DNA of 64,000 nt from Rhizobium oryzihabitans (GCF_010669145.1 NZ_CP048632.1:682001-746000), one strand, 5' to 3'. Shown: positions 1 through 11,880, counted from the first letter of the stretch. The notes: generated by a model from the letters alone, not told the origin. Program-made: numbers and translations.

Positions 1-957
1 CGCTGCCAGAATATTGGTCTGGTCGTTGTTGGTGAGCGTCACGATCAGATCCGCATCCTGAATATCGGCCTGCATCAAAATTTTCTGATCAAGCGCCGAA
101 CCATGCATGACGATGGTGTTGCTGAGCTGTTCCGATGCGGCAATCGCCCTGTCGCGATCCGCCTCGATGATCTTTACCCGCGTCTTCGGCTGCAACTCCT
201 CGATCTTGCGGGCAACGAAGTGGCCGATATTGCCGGCACCCGCGATCACGATGCGCTGCGCCTCCTGCTCCTCGTGTCCGAAGAGGCTCAAGGTGCGTCG
301 GGCATGCTGGCGCTGACAGATCACATAGGCAAGGTCACCGACCCGCAGTTGCTCGGAGGAATGCGCGACCTTGAGGATGCCGTTGCGGTAAACGCCCACC
401 ACCGTCGCGATCAGGTCCGGAAACAGGTTGGAGAGCTGCTGCAGCGGCGTGTTGATGACCGGGCAGTCCTCCATGCATTCGATCGCCAGCATGAAGATCG
501 TATCGTCGGCGAAACGCACGACATCGGTGGCGCCCGGAAAGGCGATGCGGCGCAGCACCATCTTGCCGACCTCGACTTCCGGGGAAATCGTGACGTCGAT
601 CGACATGTTCTCGCGGCTGAAGAGATCGGCATATTCCGGCTTCAGATAGCTCTGGTCGCGGATGCGGGCAATCTTGGTCGGAACGCTGAAGAGCGCATGC
701 GCCACCTCGCAGGCGACGATGTTGATCTCGTCATGCAGGGTCACAGCGATGATCATGTCGGCCTGGTCGGCACCCGCCTTCGCCAGCATGTCGGGATGCG
801 CGCCGTGGCCGACATAACCGCGCACATCCAGCGTCTCGGTGATGGCGGTAATGAGCGGCGCGGCGGTATCGATGACCGACACCTCATTATCCTCACGCGA
901 CAATTGTTCGGCAATGCCGTAACCCACCTGCCCTGCGCCGCAAATGATGACTTTCAT
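1..957 (-). CDS. trkA: Trk potassium uptake regulatory protein TrkA (3' end outside window)
   Basis: Cytoplasmic NAD-binding subunit that gates the TrkH/TrkG-type potassium channel. About 319 of an expected ~458 residues are visible. The protein opens with a Rossmann motif, MKVIICGAGQVG, typical of an RCK_N domain, followed by a TrkA_C domain. A second RCK_N begins at about residue 235 with IVIAGAGNIG. This two-fold RCK arrangement is diagnostic of TrkA. The start is the ATG at 957, because the glycine-rich loop begins only six residues later. It lies 48 bases downstream of ntrX on the same strand, the usual rhizobial order, so it is probably read from the ntr operon. The C-terminus runs off the left edge. 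Confidence 0.95.
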   Translation of the reverse strand, partial: MKVIICGAGQVGYGIAEQLSREDNEVSVIDTAAPLITAITETLDVRGYVGHGAHPDMLAKAGADQADMIIAVTLHDEINIVACEVAHALFSVPTKIARIRDQSYLKPEYADLFSRENMSIDVTISPEVEVGKMVLRRIAFPGATDVVRFADDTIFMLAIECMEDCPVINTPLQQLSNLFPDLIATVVGVYRNGILKVAHSSEQLRVGDLAYVICQRQHARRTLSLFGHEEQEAQRIVIAGAGNIGHFVARKIEELQPKTRVKIIEADRDRAIAASEQLSNTIVMHGSALDQKILMQADIQDADLIVTLTNNDQTNILAA

Positions 958-1005
958 GCTGTCTCTCTGACGGAATAATCGGTTACGGCGATGCGCCTTG
1001 GTTTC

Positions 1006-2370
1006 TTATACCCCGAGAGATTTCAGTTTGCGATGCAGCGCTGATCTTTCCATGCCGACAAATTCCGCCGTGCGCGAAATATTGCCACCGAAGCGGTTGA
1101 TCTGGGCGACCAGATAGTCACGTTCGAACATTTCGCGGGCTTCACGCAGCGGCAGGGTCATGATGTGCTGGTCGCCCTGCGCCGAAATCTTCGGCAGCAT
1201 GTCGCCAATATCGGCCGGCAGCATGTCGGCCGAGATGGGCGCCTCGCCGCCCTCGGGACGCGCGAGGATCATCAGCCGTTCGATATTGTTGCGCAGCTGG
1301 CGGATATTGCCCGGCCAGTCATGCGTCTGGAGAACCGCCATGGCATCGTCGCCGATCTTGCGCGGGCGGATGCCGGCCTGTTCGGAAATCTGCCGCATGA
1401 ACATGTCAACGAGGAAAGGAATATCCTCGCGCCGCTCGGACAGCGCCGGAACCTTCACCGGCACGACGGCGAGACGGTGATAGAGATCCTCGCGGAACTG
1501 GCCTTCGGCGATCAGGCTTTCAAGGTGGTGGGCGGTCGAGGAAATGATGCGTACATCCACCTTCACCCGCTTGCCGCCACCGACGCGCTCGAACTGCTGA
1601 TCGACCAAAACGCGCAGGATCTTGTTCTGCGTCTCACGCGGCATCTCGCCGACTTCGTCGAGATAAAGAACGCCACGATGGGCCTCTTCCAGAGCGCCCA
1701 CCTTGCGTGGCTGTCCGGGCAGGCCTTCCGTGCCGAAGAGCGCGATCTCCATGCGGTCCGGCGTGATCGTCGCGGCGTTCAGGGCCACGAAGGGTCCGGT
1801 GGCGCGCGAGGATTTTTTGTGCACCATACGCGCGACCAGCTCCTTGCCGGAACCGGACGGCCCGAGGATCATGATGCGGCTGTTGGTGGGGGCTACCCTG
1901 TCGATGGTCTGGCGAAGCTGGGAAACCGCAAGTGACGCGCCGACGAGTTCAACGGCATCGCCGGTGCGCTTCTTGAGTTCCTGGACCTCGCGCTTCAGCT
2001 TGGAGTTTTCCAGCGCCCGCTCGGCGATCAGGATCAGGCGGTCGGCCTTGAAGGGTTTCTCGATGAAATCGAAGGCACCGCGCTTGATGGCGTTGACGGC
2101 GGTTTCGATATTGCCGTGACCGGAAATCATCACAACCGGAATTTCGGGATGGCGGCTCTTGATCTCATCGAGCAACGCCAGACCGTCGAGCTTTGAGCCC
2201 TGCATCCAGATATCGAGAAAGATCAGGCGCGGCACGCGCTCCGAAATTGCGGCCAGCGCACTGTCGCTGTCGAACGCCATGCGCGTCTCGTGGCCCTCAT
2301 CGGAGAGAATGCCCGCTACGATTTCGCGAATGTCCGCCTCGTCATCCACGACCAGAATATCAGACGCCAT
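1006..2370 (-). CDS. ntrX: Nitrogen assimilation response regulator NtrX
   Basis: Response regulator partner of the NtrY kinase (454 residues). A receiver domain occupies residues 1-120, with acidic pocket D9/D10 and phospho-acceptor D53 in FLDIWM. An AAA+ domain follows with Walker A GPSGSGKE and Walker B LYLDEVGEMP, and the protein ends in a Fis-type helix-turn-helix (SRTAEFVGMERSALHRKL). The loop where sigma-54 activators carry GAFTGA reads instead GTEGLPGQPRKVGALEEA, so this AAA+ domain probably does not open sigma-54 promoters; loss of this motif is known for alphaproteobacterial NtrX. The gene overlaps the end of ntrY by 11 bases, consistent with translational coupling. Confidence 0.96.
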   Translation of the reverse strand: MASDILVVDDEADIREIVAGILSDEGHETRMAFDSDSALAAISERVPRLIFLDIWMQGSKLDGLALLDEIKSRHPEIPVVMISGHGNIETAVNAIKRGAFDFIEKPFKADRLILIAERALENSKLKREVQELKKRTGDAVELVGASLAVSQLRQTIDRVAPTNSRIMILGPSGSGKELVARMVHKKSSRATGPFVALNAATITPDRMEIALFGTEGLPGQPRKVGALEEAHRGVLYLDEVGEMPRETQNKILRVLVDQQFERVGGGKRVKVDVRIISSTAHHLESLIAEGQFREDLYHRLAVVPVKVPALSERREDIPFLVDMFMRQISEQAGIRPRKIGDDAMAVLQTHDWPGNIRQLRNNIERLMILARPEGGEAPISADMLPADIGDMLPKISAQGDQHIMTLPLREAREMFERDYLVAQINRFGGNISRTAEFVGMERSALHRKLKSLGV

Positions 2371-4621
2371 ATGCTGCTTCCTTGTTATTTTCGCCGCCGA
2401 CCGCCTCGATATAGGGCAGCAGCACTCGGATCATGGCGCCATGGCCATGGTCGAACTCCGGCGGAGCATCGTGAAGTTCAAGATACCCGCCATGCTCTTC
2501 GATGATCTTCTTGACGATGGCGAGGCCGAGGCCCGTGCCCTTGTCCCGCATCGTCATATAGGGTTCGAGAATGCGGTGGCGGTTCTCGACGGGAAGGCCG
2601 CGGCCATTGTCGATGATGTCAGCCACGAAACGGGAATTGGCCTCGTCGAAGGATGCGCGCACCAGAATCTTGCCCGGTCGCTTTTCGCCTTCCACCGCCT
2701 CGATGGCTTCCGTCGCGTTCTTGATAAGATTGCCGAACGCCTGTCCCAGCATGCGGGCATCGAACATGCCCTCCAGCGGAATGTCGCCCAGTTCCGTTGA
2801 GAATTTGGTGTCCGCGGCGCTGATTTCGCGCAGGAATGCCGCGTCCTTCAAAATCGAACGCAGGTCCGACTTCTCCTTCGTCGGCTTCGGCATGCGCGCA
2901 AAGGCCGAGAATTCATCCACCATCCGGCCGATATCACCGACCTGCCGGACGATGGTGTCCGTACACTGATCGAAAATGGCGCGGTCGCTCTCATCGATCT
3001 GCTTACCGAAACGGCGCTTAATGCGCTCGGCGGAAAGCTGGATCGGCGTCAGCGGGTTCTTGATCTCATGAGCAATACGCCGCGCGACGTCCGACCATGC
3101 CGTCGAGCGCTGGGCGATGACGAGATCGGTGATATCGTCGAGCGTGATGACGTAGCTATCGCGGCTATCACGGGCATCCTCGCGGGTCACCTGGACATTG
3201 AGTGTCCGCTCCTTGCCGCGCCGCATAATGTTGATCTGCTTGCGGAAGTTGCCCCGTGCCCAGGTATTGGCCTCGGTCACGACCTCTTCGATTTCAGGCG
3301 CGATCTCCGAAAGCTGCGCGCCGATCAGCTGCTCGGAGGTCTGCGCCAGGAACTCTTCTCCTGAGGGATTGACGATAGTGATCCTGCGGTTTTCATCAAC
3401 ACCGATAACGGCGGCGGTGACACCCGATAGCACGGCTTCGATGAAGCGGCGGCGGTCGTCGATATCGTCCTTTGCCTCGATGATCTGCTCCTGCTGGCTG
3501 CGTAGTTCCGAAACCATCTTGTTGAAGGTCCGCGACAGGCGGCCGACGTCGCCGTCGACGGCGCGCACCGGCACCAGCACATGCATGTTGCCGGTGGCGA
3601 CACTATCGGCGGCGCTGATGAGAAGGCGGATCGGGCGCACGATGCGGTCGGCGACAGCAATCGCCGTCCAGATGGCGGCGAGAAGCACGATCAGCGCGAA
3701 ACCGAGATAAAGGATTGCAAAGGCGATCTGCAGCGGCGCGCGGCCCGCCTCCATTGCCTTGTATTCGGCGCGGTTCTCTTCCATCAGCCGCATCGCACCC
3801 ATCACCTTGGGATCGACGGCGCGCACGGTGTAAAGGAAGGTGCCGCTGATGCCTTCGAGCTTGATGATGGCGCCGACGAGGTTGGTGATGCCAGGCGGAA
3901 TAAGGGTTGGTTGGCCGGCGGCGGCCTTTTCAAGCGCATCATGCGGAATGGCTGGAAGCGGCTTTTCCGTCTTGATGTCGGCCTGCGCGACGGCGTCGCC
4001 GTCCTCCTGCACAAGAAACGCGCCAAGCAGGCCGCGGCCCTTGGCCTGGCGGGTCATGAGATCAACGAAACCGGTGCGATCGAGATAGAAAAGAGCCCGG
4101 TTGCGATCAAGGTCGGTGGCCATCGACAGGGTCTGTCCCTGAAGATAGCCGGCATTCTCCATCATATAGGCCTGGGCAATATTGCTGGAAGAATCCACGA
4201 TCGACTGGGTGCGCAGCGCAAACCAGCGGTCGAGACCGACATTCAGCGTCAGACTGGCGAAGATGGCGACGAGAACGGCGGGCGTAATCGCCACGATGGA
4301 GAAAAGCACGACGATGCGCACATGCAATCGCGCCGCTGCCCTGCCCTTTTTCCGCGCTTTCAGCAGGCGGTTGATTTCCCGGCCGATGAGAAAGATCAGC
4401 CCGATCACGAAGATCGAATTGATGACCACCGAGGCGATGACGACATTCGATGTCGGTGCAATGGGCGTGACGCCCAGCAGCACGAAAAGTGTCACAATAG
4501 CGCAAACAAGAGCAATGCCGGCGAGCACCAGCCCCGGCAGAGCGAAAGACATCCTGCGATCGGCAACCACCATTCCCGCTGCGTCGTCGGCAACGGTGTT
4601 TTCGGCGGCGGGTTTCCGCAT
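2360..4621 (-). CDS. ntrY: Membrane-bound sensor histidine kinase NtrY
   Basis: Sensor kinase for NtrX in nitrogen and, in relatives, redox signalling (753 residues). The N-terminal third holds several hydrophobic segments (about residues 28-50, 58-80, 95-125 and 300-325) around an extracytoplasmic region. A HAMP linker, a PAS domain near residues 390-500 (VIGVDENRRITIVNPSGEEF) and a kinase core follow. The phospho-acceptor His lies in [18 protein letters not shown]; the ATP lid shows NATEAIEA, DNGRGLP and GTGLGLAIVKKI. A gap of 150 bases separates it from ntrC upstream, so ntrYX may also have its own promoter. Confidence 0.96.
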   Translation of the reverse strand: MRKPAAENTVADDAAGMVVADRRMSFALPGLVLAGIALVCAIVTLFVLLGVTPIAPTSNVVIASVVINSIFVIGLIFLIGREINRLLKARKKGRAAARLHVRIVVLFSIVAITPAVLVAIFASLTLNVGLDRWFALRTQSIVDSSSNIAQAYMMENAGYLQGQTLSMATDLDRNRALFYLDRTGFVDLMTRQAKGRGLLGAFLVQEDGDAVAQADIKTEKPLPAIPHDALEKAAAGQPTLIPPGITNLVGAIIKLEGISGTFLYTVRAVDPKVMGAMRLMEENRAEYKAMEAGRAPLQIAFAILYLGFALIVLLAAIWTAIAVADRIVRPIRLLISAADSVATGNMHVLVPVRAVDGDVGRLSRTFNKMVSELRSQQEQIIEAKDDIDDRRRFIEAVLSGVTAAVIGVDENRRITIVNPSGEEFLAQTSEQLIGAQLSEIAPEIEEVVTEANTWARGNFRKQINIMRRGKERTLNVQVTREDARDSRDSYVITLDDITDLVIAQRSTAWSDVARRIAHEIKNPLTPIQLSAERIKRRFGKQIDESDRAIFDQCTDTIVRQVGDIGRMVDEFSAFARMPKPTKEKSDLRSILKDAAFLREISAADTKFSTELGDIPLEGMFDARMLGQAFGNLIKNATEAIEAVEGEKRPGKILVRASFDEANSRFVADIIDNGRGLPVENRHRILEPYMTMRDKGTGLGLAIVKKIIEEHGGYLELHDAPPEFDHGHGAMIRVLLPYIEAVGGENNKEAAYGV

Positions 4622-4771
4622 GCACTACTCCCAATCGCTGGCCAGCCAGCACCACATTTCCAAAGTCAGGTGAGGCTCGCTGCAAATTGGCGAATCTCTC
4701 TCCCTTCTAGTGTTTTCCAAGCAACACAATGTGGCGAAAATGCAACGACAAATGCGGCCTTGTCAACATTC

Positions 4772-6219
<1,448 letters not shown>

Positions 6220-6223
<4 letters not shown>

Positions 6224-7368
6224 GGGTCATTTCCTGTCGAGTTCGGCAAAGTGCTGTCGTCCAGCGCCACTTCCGGCGAGACGGGCATCAATACGCGGAA
6301 GGTCGTGCGATGGTTCTGGCTGTCGCATTCGACAATGCCGCCATGGGCGCCGATAAGCTTGGCGACAAGCGCCAGGCCAAGGCCCGAACCATTCGTCTTG
6401 GTGGTGATGAAGGGATCGAAAAGATGCGGCAGGAGATCGGCCGGAACGCCCGGGCCGTTGTCATGCACGCAGAATTCGAGCGGCAGCGAGATGCGCTCAC
6501 GGCTGCCGGCAACCGAAAGCCGCATGCCGGGACGATAGGCCGTCGTCAGCACGATTTCGCCATCCGGCTGGTTGCCCACGGCTTCCGCCGCATTCTTCAC
6601 CAGATTGAGGAAGACCTGCACCAGCTGGTCGCGATTGGCATAGACCGGCGGCAGCGACGGGTCGTAATTTTCCGAAATCTTGATGTTGCGGGCAAAACCG
6701 GCCTTGGCGATCGCCTTCACATGGTCGAGCACGGAATGAATGTTGACCGGCACGCGGTCCACCGGCCGCTCGTCGGAAAACACCTCCATGCGGTCGACCA
6801 GCGAAACGATCCGGTCGGTCTCGTCGCAGATCAGTCGCGTCAGCGCCCGATCCTCGTCGGCAACGGATGTCTCCAGAAGCTGGGCGGCACCACGAATACC
6901 CGAAAGCGGGTTCTTGATCTCATGTGCCAGCATCGACGCGAGGCCGGTGACGGAACGCGCCGCCGCCCGGTGGGTCAATTGCCGGTCGATCTTGTCGGCC
7001 ATCGACCTTTCCTGGAAGACGACGACCACCGATCCCGGTTCGCTGACAACGGGCGCGACATAAAGATCGACAAGCTTGTCCTGGCCGAGCCGCGGCGAGC
7101 TCAGATCGACGCGATATTCGTTCACCGGCGCGCGACGCTCCCGCACCTGATCGATCAGCGCAAGCAGCGGACTGCCGAAGGGAATGAAGGTGGAGACGCG
7201 GTAGCGGGCGAGATGGGAAGCGCTTGCCCCGAAAAAGGATTCGGCTTCCCAATTGGCAAAAGCGATGAAACCTTCGGCATCCACCAGAATGACGGGGTTC
7301 TGCACCGCGTTCAGAACCGCCATGGCGAGCGGGTTTGCATCTGCCGGGCTGTGTTTGTCAGCGCTCAT
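6220..7368 (-). CDS. ntrB: Nitrogen regulation sensor kinase/phosphatase NtrB (NR(II))
   Basis: Soluble kinase/phosphatase that controls NtrC according to PII (382 residues from this start). A PAS domain covers roughly residues 15-120. The HisKA motif is [18 protein letters not shown], followed by the N-box NAAEAV, DNGPGVP and [13 protein letters not shown]. There are no membrane spans. The ATG at 7368 is preferred over an upstream in-frame codon at 7407 because it follows a good ribosome site (AAGGAAG) and gives the usual family length. It overlaps the 3' end of dusB by 11 bases, so the two are coupled. Confidence 0.95.
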
Positions 7369-8380
7369 GCGGCCTTCCTTGCGGCTTCTTTGCCCGCAGT
7401 GTCGCAAAGGGCAGAGCGCAGCAGATCCGCCACTTCCCCGTATCGCGCGATGTCATGATTTTAACCTTGTCAGGGGTAGCGATTTCGAGCGCGAAACGGT
7501 CGAGATACCAGCCCAGATGTTTGCGGGCATGCCTGAGACCGGCTTCCCTTCCATAAAATTCCAGCATCATGTCGTAATGTTCGACAGCGATATCGGCAAT
7601 CTCCGCGCGATGCGGCGCAGCATGTCCCGCCAGCACCGCCGGCAGCCAGGGCTGGCCCTGCGCGCCGCGACCGACCATGACGGCATCCGCGCCGGACCGG
7701 CGCAGGATTTCGCGCGCATCTTCTGCGGTCTCGACATCGCCATTGGCGATCAGCGGTATTGAAATCACCTCGCGCACGGCACGAATGGCGTTCCAGTCCG
7801 CCCGTCCCTCATAAAACTGCATGCGGGTACGGCCGTGAATGGTGATGAGCTGAACGCCTGCTTCCTCGGCGCGACGGGCGATCTCCGGCGCATTGATGGT
7901 GTTTTCATCCCAGCCGAGCCGCATCTTCAGCGTCACGGGCACATCGACCGCGTCGACCGTCGCTTCGATCAACGACAGGGCGTGATCGGGATCGCGCATC
8001 AGAGCCGAACCGGAATAACCGCCCGTCACCTTCTTGGCCGGGCAGCCCATATTGATATCGATTATCCCCGCGCCATTGTCAGCCGCGATCTTCGCCGCCT
8101 CAGCCATGAAGTGAGCTTCGCGCCCGGCAAGCTGCACCATATGCGGAACCATGCCGGCATTTTTCAGCCGCGCCCAGGATTCCCCGCGATTGGCGACAAG
8201 TTCGCGGCTTGCCACCATTTCCGTGACAACAAGGCCCGCGCCGTAACGCCAGGCGAGCTGCCGGAACGGCAGATCCGTCACGCCCGACATGGGCGCCAGC
8301 ACGGCGCGATTACGGATCGCAACTGAGCCGATGCTGAACGGTTCTGACAACTCCGGAAGGGGCAACTGATGATCTTTCAT
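7358..8380 (-). CDS. dusB: tRNA-dihydrouridine synthase DusB (NifR3)
   Basis: FMN enzyme that reduces specific uridines in tRNA (340 residues). The TIM-barrel fold shows [12 protein letters not shown] near the N-terminus, the catalytic Cys in [10 protein letters not shown], phosphate-binding ANGDV and GRGAQGQPW. In alphaproteobacteria this gene, historically nifR3, is the first gene of the ntrBC operon, as here; the operon promoter should therefore lie between 8381 and 8656. The linkage is conserved, but no direct role of the enzyme in nitrogen control is implied by the sequence. Confidence 0.95.
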   Translation of the reverse strand: MKDHQLPLPELSEPFSIGSVAIRNRAVLAPMSGVTDLPFRQLAWRYGAGLVVTEMVASRELVANRGESWARLKNAGMVPHMVQLAGREAHFMAEAAKIAADNGAGIIDINMGCPAKKVTGGYSGSALMRDPDHALSLIEATVDAVDVPVTLKMRLGWDENTINAPEIARRAEEAGVQLITIHGRTRMQFYEGRADWNAIRAVREVISIPLIANGDVETAEDAREILRRSGADAVMVGRGAQGQPWLPAVLAGHAAPHRAEIADIAVEHYDMMLEFYGREAGLRHARKHLGWYLDRFALEIATPDKVKIMTSRDTGKWRICCALPFATLRAKKPQGRPHER

Positions 8381-8656
8381 GCAGAAGGGTTATTTGCATT
8401 ATTTTTAGACAGTGTTTGTGCAGTTGCCAAGCACTTTTAGAGAGTTGCACCTTTTATTTGCTGGGCGACTGCCTGCCTGTTTTGCTGTCGGCAGCAATTT
8501 GTGCAGGTTCGAACACGCAAGGATTGCGGATCCTGCGAGGTGCAGGGGCGGATGCGCGTCTTATCGGGCTGGCCATCCGGGTTTTGAAACGCTAGAGCAG
8601 GACTGTCAACCGCTAAGGGTTGCGCGCAAAGCATAAGACCAATGCAGGAAAGTACT

Positions 8657-9844
8657 ATGAAACTCGGCATCGTCATCGTCGCCGCAGGACGCGGCGAAAG
8701 GGCAGGCTCCCCCGAGGAAGGGCCGAAACAATATCGCCCGATCGGCGGGAGGGCCGTGATCGAGCATACATTGTCGACCTTTCTGGATTGGGATCACGCC
8801 TCCTCGATCGTTGTCGTCAGCCATGCAGACGATGCAGCACTGCTGTCGCCGATCCTTGAACGGCTGAATGCCGGAAAGCGGATCGTCACCGTCACGGGCG
8901 GCGCGACACGCCAGCAATCGGTGCTTGCCGGGCTGGTGGCGCTGGCTTCGCAGGATCTGACGCATGTGATGATCCAGGATGCGGTGCGGCCTTTCGTCGC
9001 CGTGGACATGCTGGAGCGCATCATGGCCTTGCACAGGGCGGGCGCAGTCGGCGTTCTGCCAGCCCTGCCCGTCACCGATACGCTGAAGCGCGGCGCAGGC
9101 GATCTCGTTGTGGAAACCGTTTCCAGACAGGGACTTTATGCGGCGCAGACACCGCAGAGTTTCGGCTTTGGGGAAATTCTTGCCGCGCATCGCGCTGCTG
9201 CCGCTTCGGGCAAGACGGATTTTACCGATGACGCATCGATCGCCGAATGGGCGGGATTGGCCGTGACGCTGACCGAAGGCTCGGTCGACAATGTGAAACT
9301 CACTCTGAAGCGGGATATCGCCATGGCTGATGAAAAGCTTTCCCATGCAATGCCTGACGTGCGCACCGGCAATGGTTACGATGTGCATCAGCTGGAGCCC
9401 GGCGACGGTGTGACGCTGTGCGGCGTGTTCATCGAGCACGACCAGAAACTCAAGGGACATTCGGATGCCGATGTGGCGCTGCATGCGCTGACGGATGCCC
9501 TGCTCGCCACCTGCGGTGCGGGCGACATAGGCGACCATTTCCCGCCCTCCGATCCGCAATGGAAAGGTGCCGCTTCGCGCATCTTCCTCGAACACGCGGC
9601 CAAGGTGGTGCGTGACAATGGCGGCACGATCATGAATGCCGATGTTTCGCTGATTGCCGAAGCACCGCGCATCGGTCCGCACCGGCAGGCCATGAGGGAG
9701 GCGCTTTCCGACATGCTCGGCATCGCGCTAGAGCGCTGCTCGGTCAAGGCGACCACCAACGAGACGATCGGTTTTGTCGGGCGTCGGGAAGGTATCGCAG
9801 CGATTGCCACTGCCACCGTGGTCTACACGGGCAGACCACTATGA
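8657..9844 (+). CDS. ispDF: Bifunctional IspD/IspF (MEP pathway)
   Basis: Fusion of two non-consecutive enzymes of the non-mevalonate isoprenoid pathway (395 residues). The N-terminal IspD half (about 1-220) makes CDP-methylerythritol; it shows [27 protein letters not shown] and QTPQSF. The C-terminal IspF half (about 235-395) forms the cyclodiphosphate; metal ligands sit in GNGYDVHQL and the core motif is [16 protein letters not shown]. The fusion is normal in many alphaproteobacteria. The ATG at 8657 follows CAGGAAAG, making it a better start than the ATG at 8642. The stop overlaps the pncC start in ATGA. Confidence 0.97.
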   Translation: MKLGIVIVAAGRGERAGSPEEGPKQYRPIGGRAVIEHTLSTFLDWDHASSIVVVSHADDAALLSPILERLNAGKRIVTVTGGATRQQSVLAGLVALASQDLTHVMIQDAVRPFVAVDMLERIMALHRAGAVGVLPALPVTDTLKRGAGDLVVETVSRQGLYAAQTPQSFGFGEILAAHRAAAASGKTDFTDDASIAEWAGLAVTLTEGSVDNVKLTLKRDIAMADEKLSHAMPDVRTGNGYDVHQLEPGDGVTLCGVFIEHDQKLKGHSDADVALHALTDALLATCGAGDIGDHFPPSDPQWKGAASRIFLEHAAKVVRDNGGTIMNADVSLIAEAPRIGPHRQAMREALSDMLGIALERCSVKATTNETIGFVGRREGIAAIATATVVYTGRPL

Positions 9845-10350
9845 GCCTGTTTCCCGCGGATATAGAAGAGCTGGCACGGCGGATCATTTCCGACTTTACC
9901 GCCAGCGGCTTCATGGTCTCCACGGCGGAAAGCTGCACCGGCGGCCTGATCGCCGGTGCGCTGACCGAAATTGCCGGCTCTTCCGCCGTCGTTGACCGCG
10001 GTTTCGTCACCTATACAAACCAGGCCAAGATGGACATGCTTGGGGTTGGGGCGGAGACGCTGACGACATTCGGCGCGGTATCCCGGCAGACCGCATTGCA
10101 GATGGCGCATGGCGCCCTGTTCCGTTCACGGGCGGATTTTTCCGTGGCCGTAACCGGCATTGCCGGTCCGGGCGGCGGTTCGGCTGATAAACCGGTTGGG
10201 CTGGTGCATTTGGCCGCCAGGGCACGCAGCGGCAAAATCCTGCATCATGAAATGCGTTACGGCGAGATTGGCCGCACGGAAATCCGTCTTGCGACGGTCA
10301 GGACTGCACTTGAGATGCTGATTGCCCTCGATCAGGCCGGATCCGCGTAA
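9841..10350 (+). CDS. pncC: Nicotinamide-nucleotide amidase (CinA C-terminal family, PncC)
   Basis: Deamidates NMN to nicotinic acid mononucleotide in NAD recycling, by family knowledge. At 169 residues it is the stand-alone C-terminal domain of CinA; the N-terminal COG1058 domain is absent. Family motifs are [18 protein letters not shown] (about 26-43) and [20 protein letters not shown]. It is translationally coupled to ispDF by a 4-base overlap. Its last 19 bases overlap the 3' end of the convergent ratA gene, so the two transcripts must meet here. Confidence 0.92.
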   Translation: MSLFPADIEELARRIISDFTASGFMVSTAESCTGGLIAGALTEIAGSSAVVDRGFVTYTNQAKMDMLGVGAETLTTFGAVSRQTALQMAHGALFRSRADFSVAVTGIAGPGGGSADKPVGLVHLAARARSGKILHHEMRYGEIGRTEIRLATVRTALEMLIALDQAGSA

Positions 10351-10787
10351 ATTTTATCGGCGCGGGTTTCGAAGGCTTCCGCGAACATGCGGAATGCCCT
10401 GTCGAACATCGAGCCCATGACCGCACCGAGCAGACGGTTCTTGAATTCATAGTCGATGAAGAAATGAATGGCCGAACCACCATCTTCGGTGGCTTCGAAA
10501 CGCCAGCGATTGTCGAGATATTTGAAAGGTCCGTCGATATATTTGACATCGATGGCGCGCTCGGCGGGGTTCAGCAGCACCTGCGTGGTGAAGGTCTCGC
10601 GGAGGGCCTTGTAGCCGACCGTCATATCCGCCACCAGCAACACCTTTCCGTCCCGTTCCTTGCGTGAGCGGACGGTCAGCGCCTCGCAAAGCGGCAGAAA
10701 CTGCGGATACTTCTCCACATCGGCGACGAGGTCGTACATGCGGTCAGGTGAGTGTTTTACAAGGCGATGCGTTTCGAACTGTGGCAT
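10332..10787 (-). CDS. RatA/COQ10-family START-domain protein
   Basis: A single polyketide-cyclase/START-like domain of 151 residues. Family features are the N-terminal ETHRLVKHSPDRMYDLVADVEKYPQFLPLCEAL and the C-terminal helix around GSMFDRAFRMFAEAFETRADK. Homologues are annotated either as RatA-type or as COQ10-like ubiquinone-binding proteins; in an alphaproteobacterium the COQ10-like reading (quinone handling) is the more probable, but sequence alone does not decide. It overlaps pncC tail to tail. In other rhizobia I would expect lipA next to it; here about 3 kb of other genes intervene. Confidence 0.85.
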   Translation of the reverse strand: MPQFETHRLVKHSPDRMYDLVADVEKYPQFLPLCEALTVRSRKERDGKVLLVADMTVGYKALRETFTTQVLLNPAERAIDVKYIDGPFKYLDNRWRFEATEDGGSAIHFFIDYEFKNRLLGAVMGSMFDRAFRMFAEAFETRADKIYADPA

Positions 10788-10796
10788 GAGCGGCAG

Positions 10797-11366
10797 TTAA
10801 TCCTCGATATGCAGAAGATCAAGAAGGCGACGAAACTGTTTTCGGCTTTTCAGCTGAAATACCGGCACACCCTGCCCAAAAAGCGCGAAATTCTGCTCGA
10901 AGATCGGGGCGTGGCGGCGTTCGAAATTCCAGATATAGCGCAAGAAATCGACGTCAATCCTTTCGGGGCATCCCTCCGCCATTTCGGGTCGCGCCTTGCC
11001 ATAACCCTTGATCGCCCGGCTGATCGCGCCCCACAGGCAGAGCCAGCGCGGCATGCGCACCCAGAGGACAATGTCGGATATCGGAAGCCGCATGTCGAAA
11101 GACGATGGATTGCTGCCATCCATCAGCCAGCGCTCCTCGGTGACCATGGCGGCTATCCTCTGCCGCTGTTCCTCACGCGGGCGCGCCTGCCAGCCGGGCA
11201 GCCAGAAAATCTCGCGATCCATGGAAATGTAGCGAAGTCCGAAGGCGGCTGCGAGCTTCTGCGAAAGCGTTGACTTGCCGCCGCCCGAGCAGCCGACGAC
11301 CATGATGCGTTTTGCACTCGCAATGACCTTTGCTGCGTCTTCGGCTCTATCAAGATAGTGCGGCAT
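10797..11366 (-). CDS. P-loop NTPase, adenylate kinase-like / FlaR topology-modulation family
   Basis: Small cytoplasmic nucleotide-binding protein (189 residues). Walker A is VVGCSGGGKSTLSQKLA at about residues 22-38, followed by a conserved ISMDREIFWLPGWQ, a DGSNP motif and DIVLWVRMPRWLCLWGAI. This pattern matches proteins annotated as topology modulation (FlaR) or adenylate-kinase-like; the true substrate is unknown. The start at 11366 (MPHYLDRAEDA) is preferred over 11447 because the extra N-terminus has no domain content. Nine bases separate it from ratA, so they may be co-transcribed. Confidence 0.75.
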   Translation of the reverse strand: MPHYLDRAEDAAKVIASAKRIMVVGCSGGGKSTLSQKLAAAFGLRYISMDREIFWLPGWQARPREEQRQRIAAMVTEERWLMDGSNPSSFDMRLPISDIVLWVRMPRWLCLWGAISRAIKGYGKARPEMAEGCPERIDVDFLRYIWNFERRHAPIFEQNFALFGQGVPVFQLKSRKQFRRLLDLLHIED

Positions 11367-11634
11367 CGCGTAAACCTCGTTCTGACCGCTGGAACATGGT
11401 GCTGCCAATGCGATATCTCCCACTTGAGCGATATCGTGGTTGCGCATGGCAGTTACGGAAAATTGACTATTGCAACTCCCTCGCAGGGATTGCTATTTAA
11501 TTGCCACTAATATTACACCCATTGGATGCAAACGCGCCGGGACCTCCCGATTTTGCCCTGCGTATTCATCTTTGGGTTCAGACCCGACATAACCGCTTCG
11601 AGCCCATAACCGCTTTGAGCCACTGAGTGAGCCG

Positions 11635-11811
11635 ATGGACGATTTTTCCAACATCATCAACCTTCTCGAATCCGCCAAGCAACTCGCATCGATGAACGGC
11701 ATGCCCGTGCTTGCCTACCTGATCGACGTCGCGAAATGCGAAGCGAGAGAGAACAAGCCGGTTCTGCGCAAGCGCAAACGCGGCGAATCGACCGCCAAGG
11801 AAGACTGTTAG
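11635..11811 (+). CDS. Small conserved-looking protein, 58 residues, unknown function
   Basis: A short frame starting MDDFSNIINLLESAKQLASM and ending in a very basic tail, KPVLRKRKRGESTAKEDC. The first 40 residues look helical and amphipathic (ESAKQLASMNGMPVLAYLIDVAKCEA). It has its own apparent transcription unit: the next gene upstream is divergent, and a strong intrinsic terminator lies 70 bases after the stop. There is no recognised domain. The coherent composition and the dedicated terminator are the reasons to believe it is translated; it could be a small nucleic-acid-binding or adaptor protein, but that is a guess. Confidence 0.65.
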   Translation: MDDFSNIINLLESAKQLASMNGMPVLAYLIDVAKCEARENKPVLRKRKRGESTAKEDC

Positions 11812-11880
11812 GCGCAAGCAAGGCTGACCGATAAAGCCGGCTGGCCCAATCTTCAAGACGATGTCATAATCACAAAATGA

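Noticed and set aside
8381..8470. Possible NtrC or sigma-54 site upstream of dusB
   Set aside because: TGGCA and GTGC/GCAC words are present but spacing and orientation do not match either consensus.
8437..8676. 79-codon minus-strand frame between dusB and ispDF
   Set aside because: Overlaps the ispDF start and ribosome site, has no family resemblance, and the region is needed for two divergent promoters.
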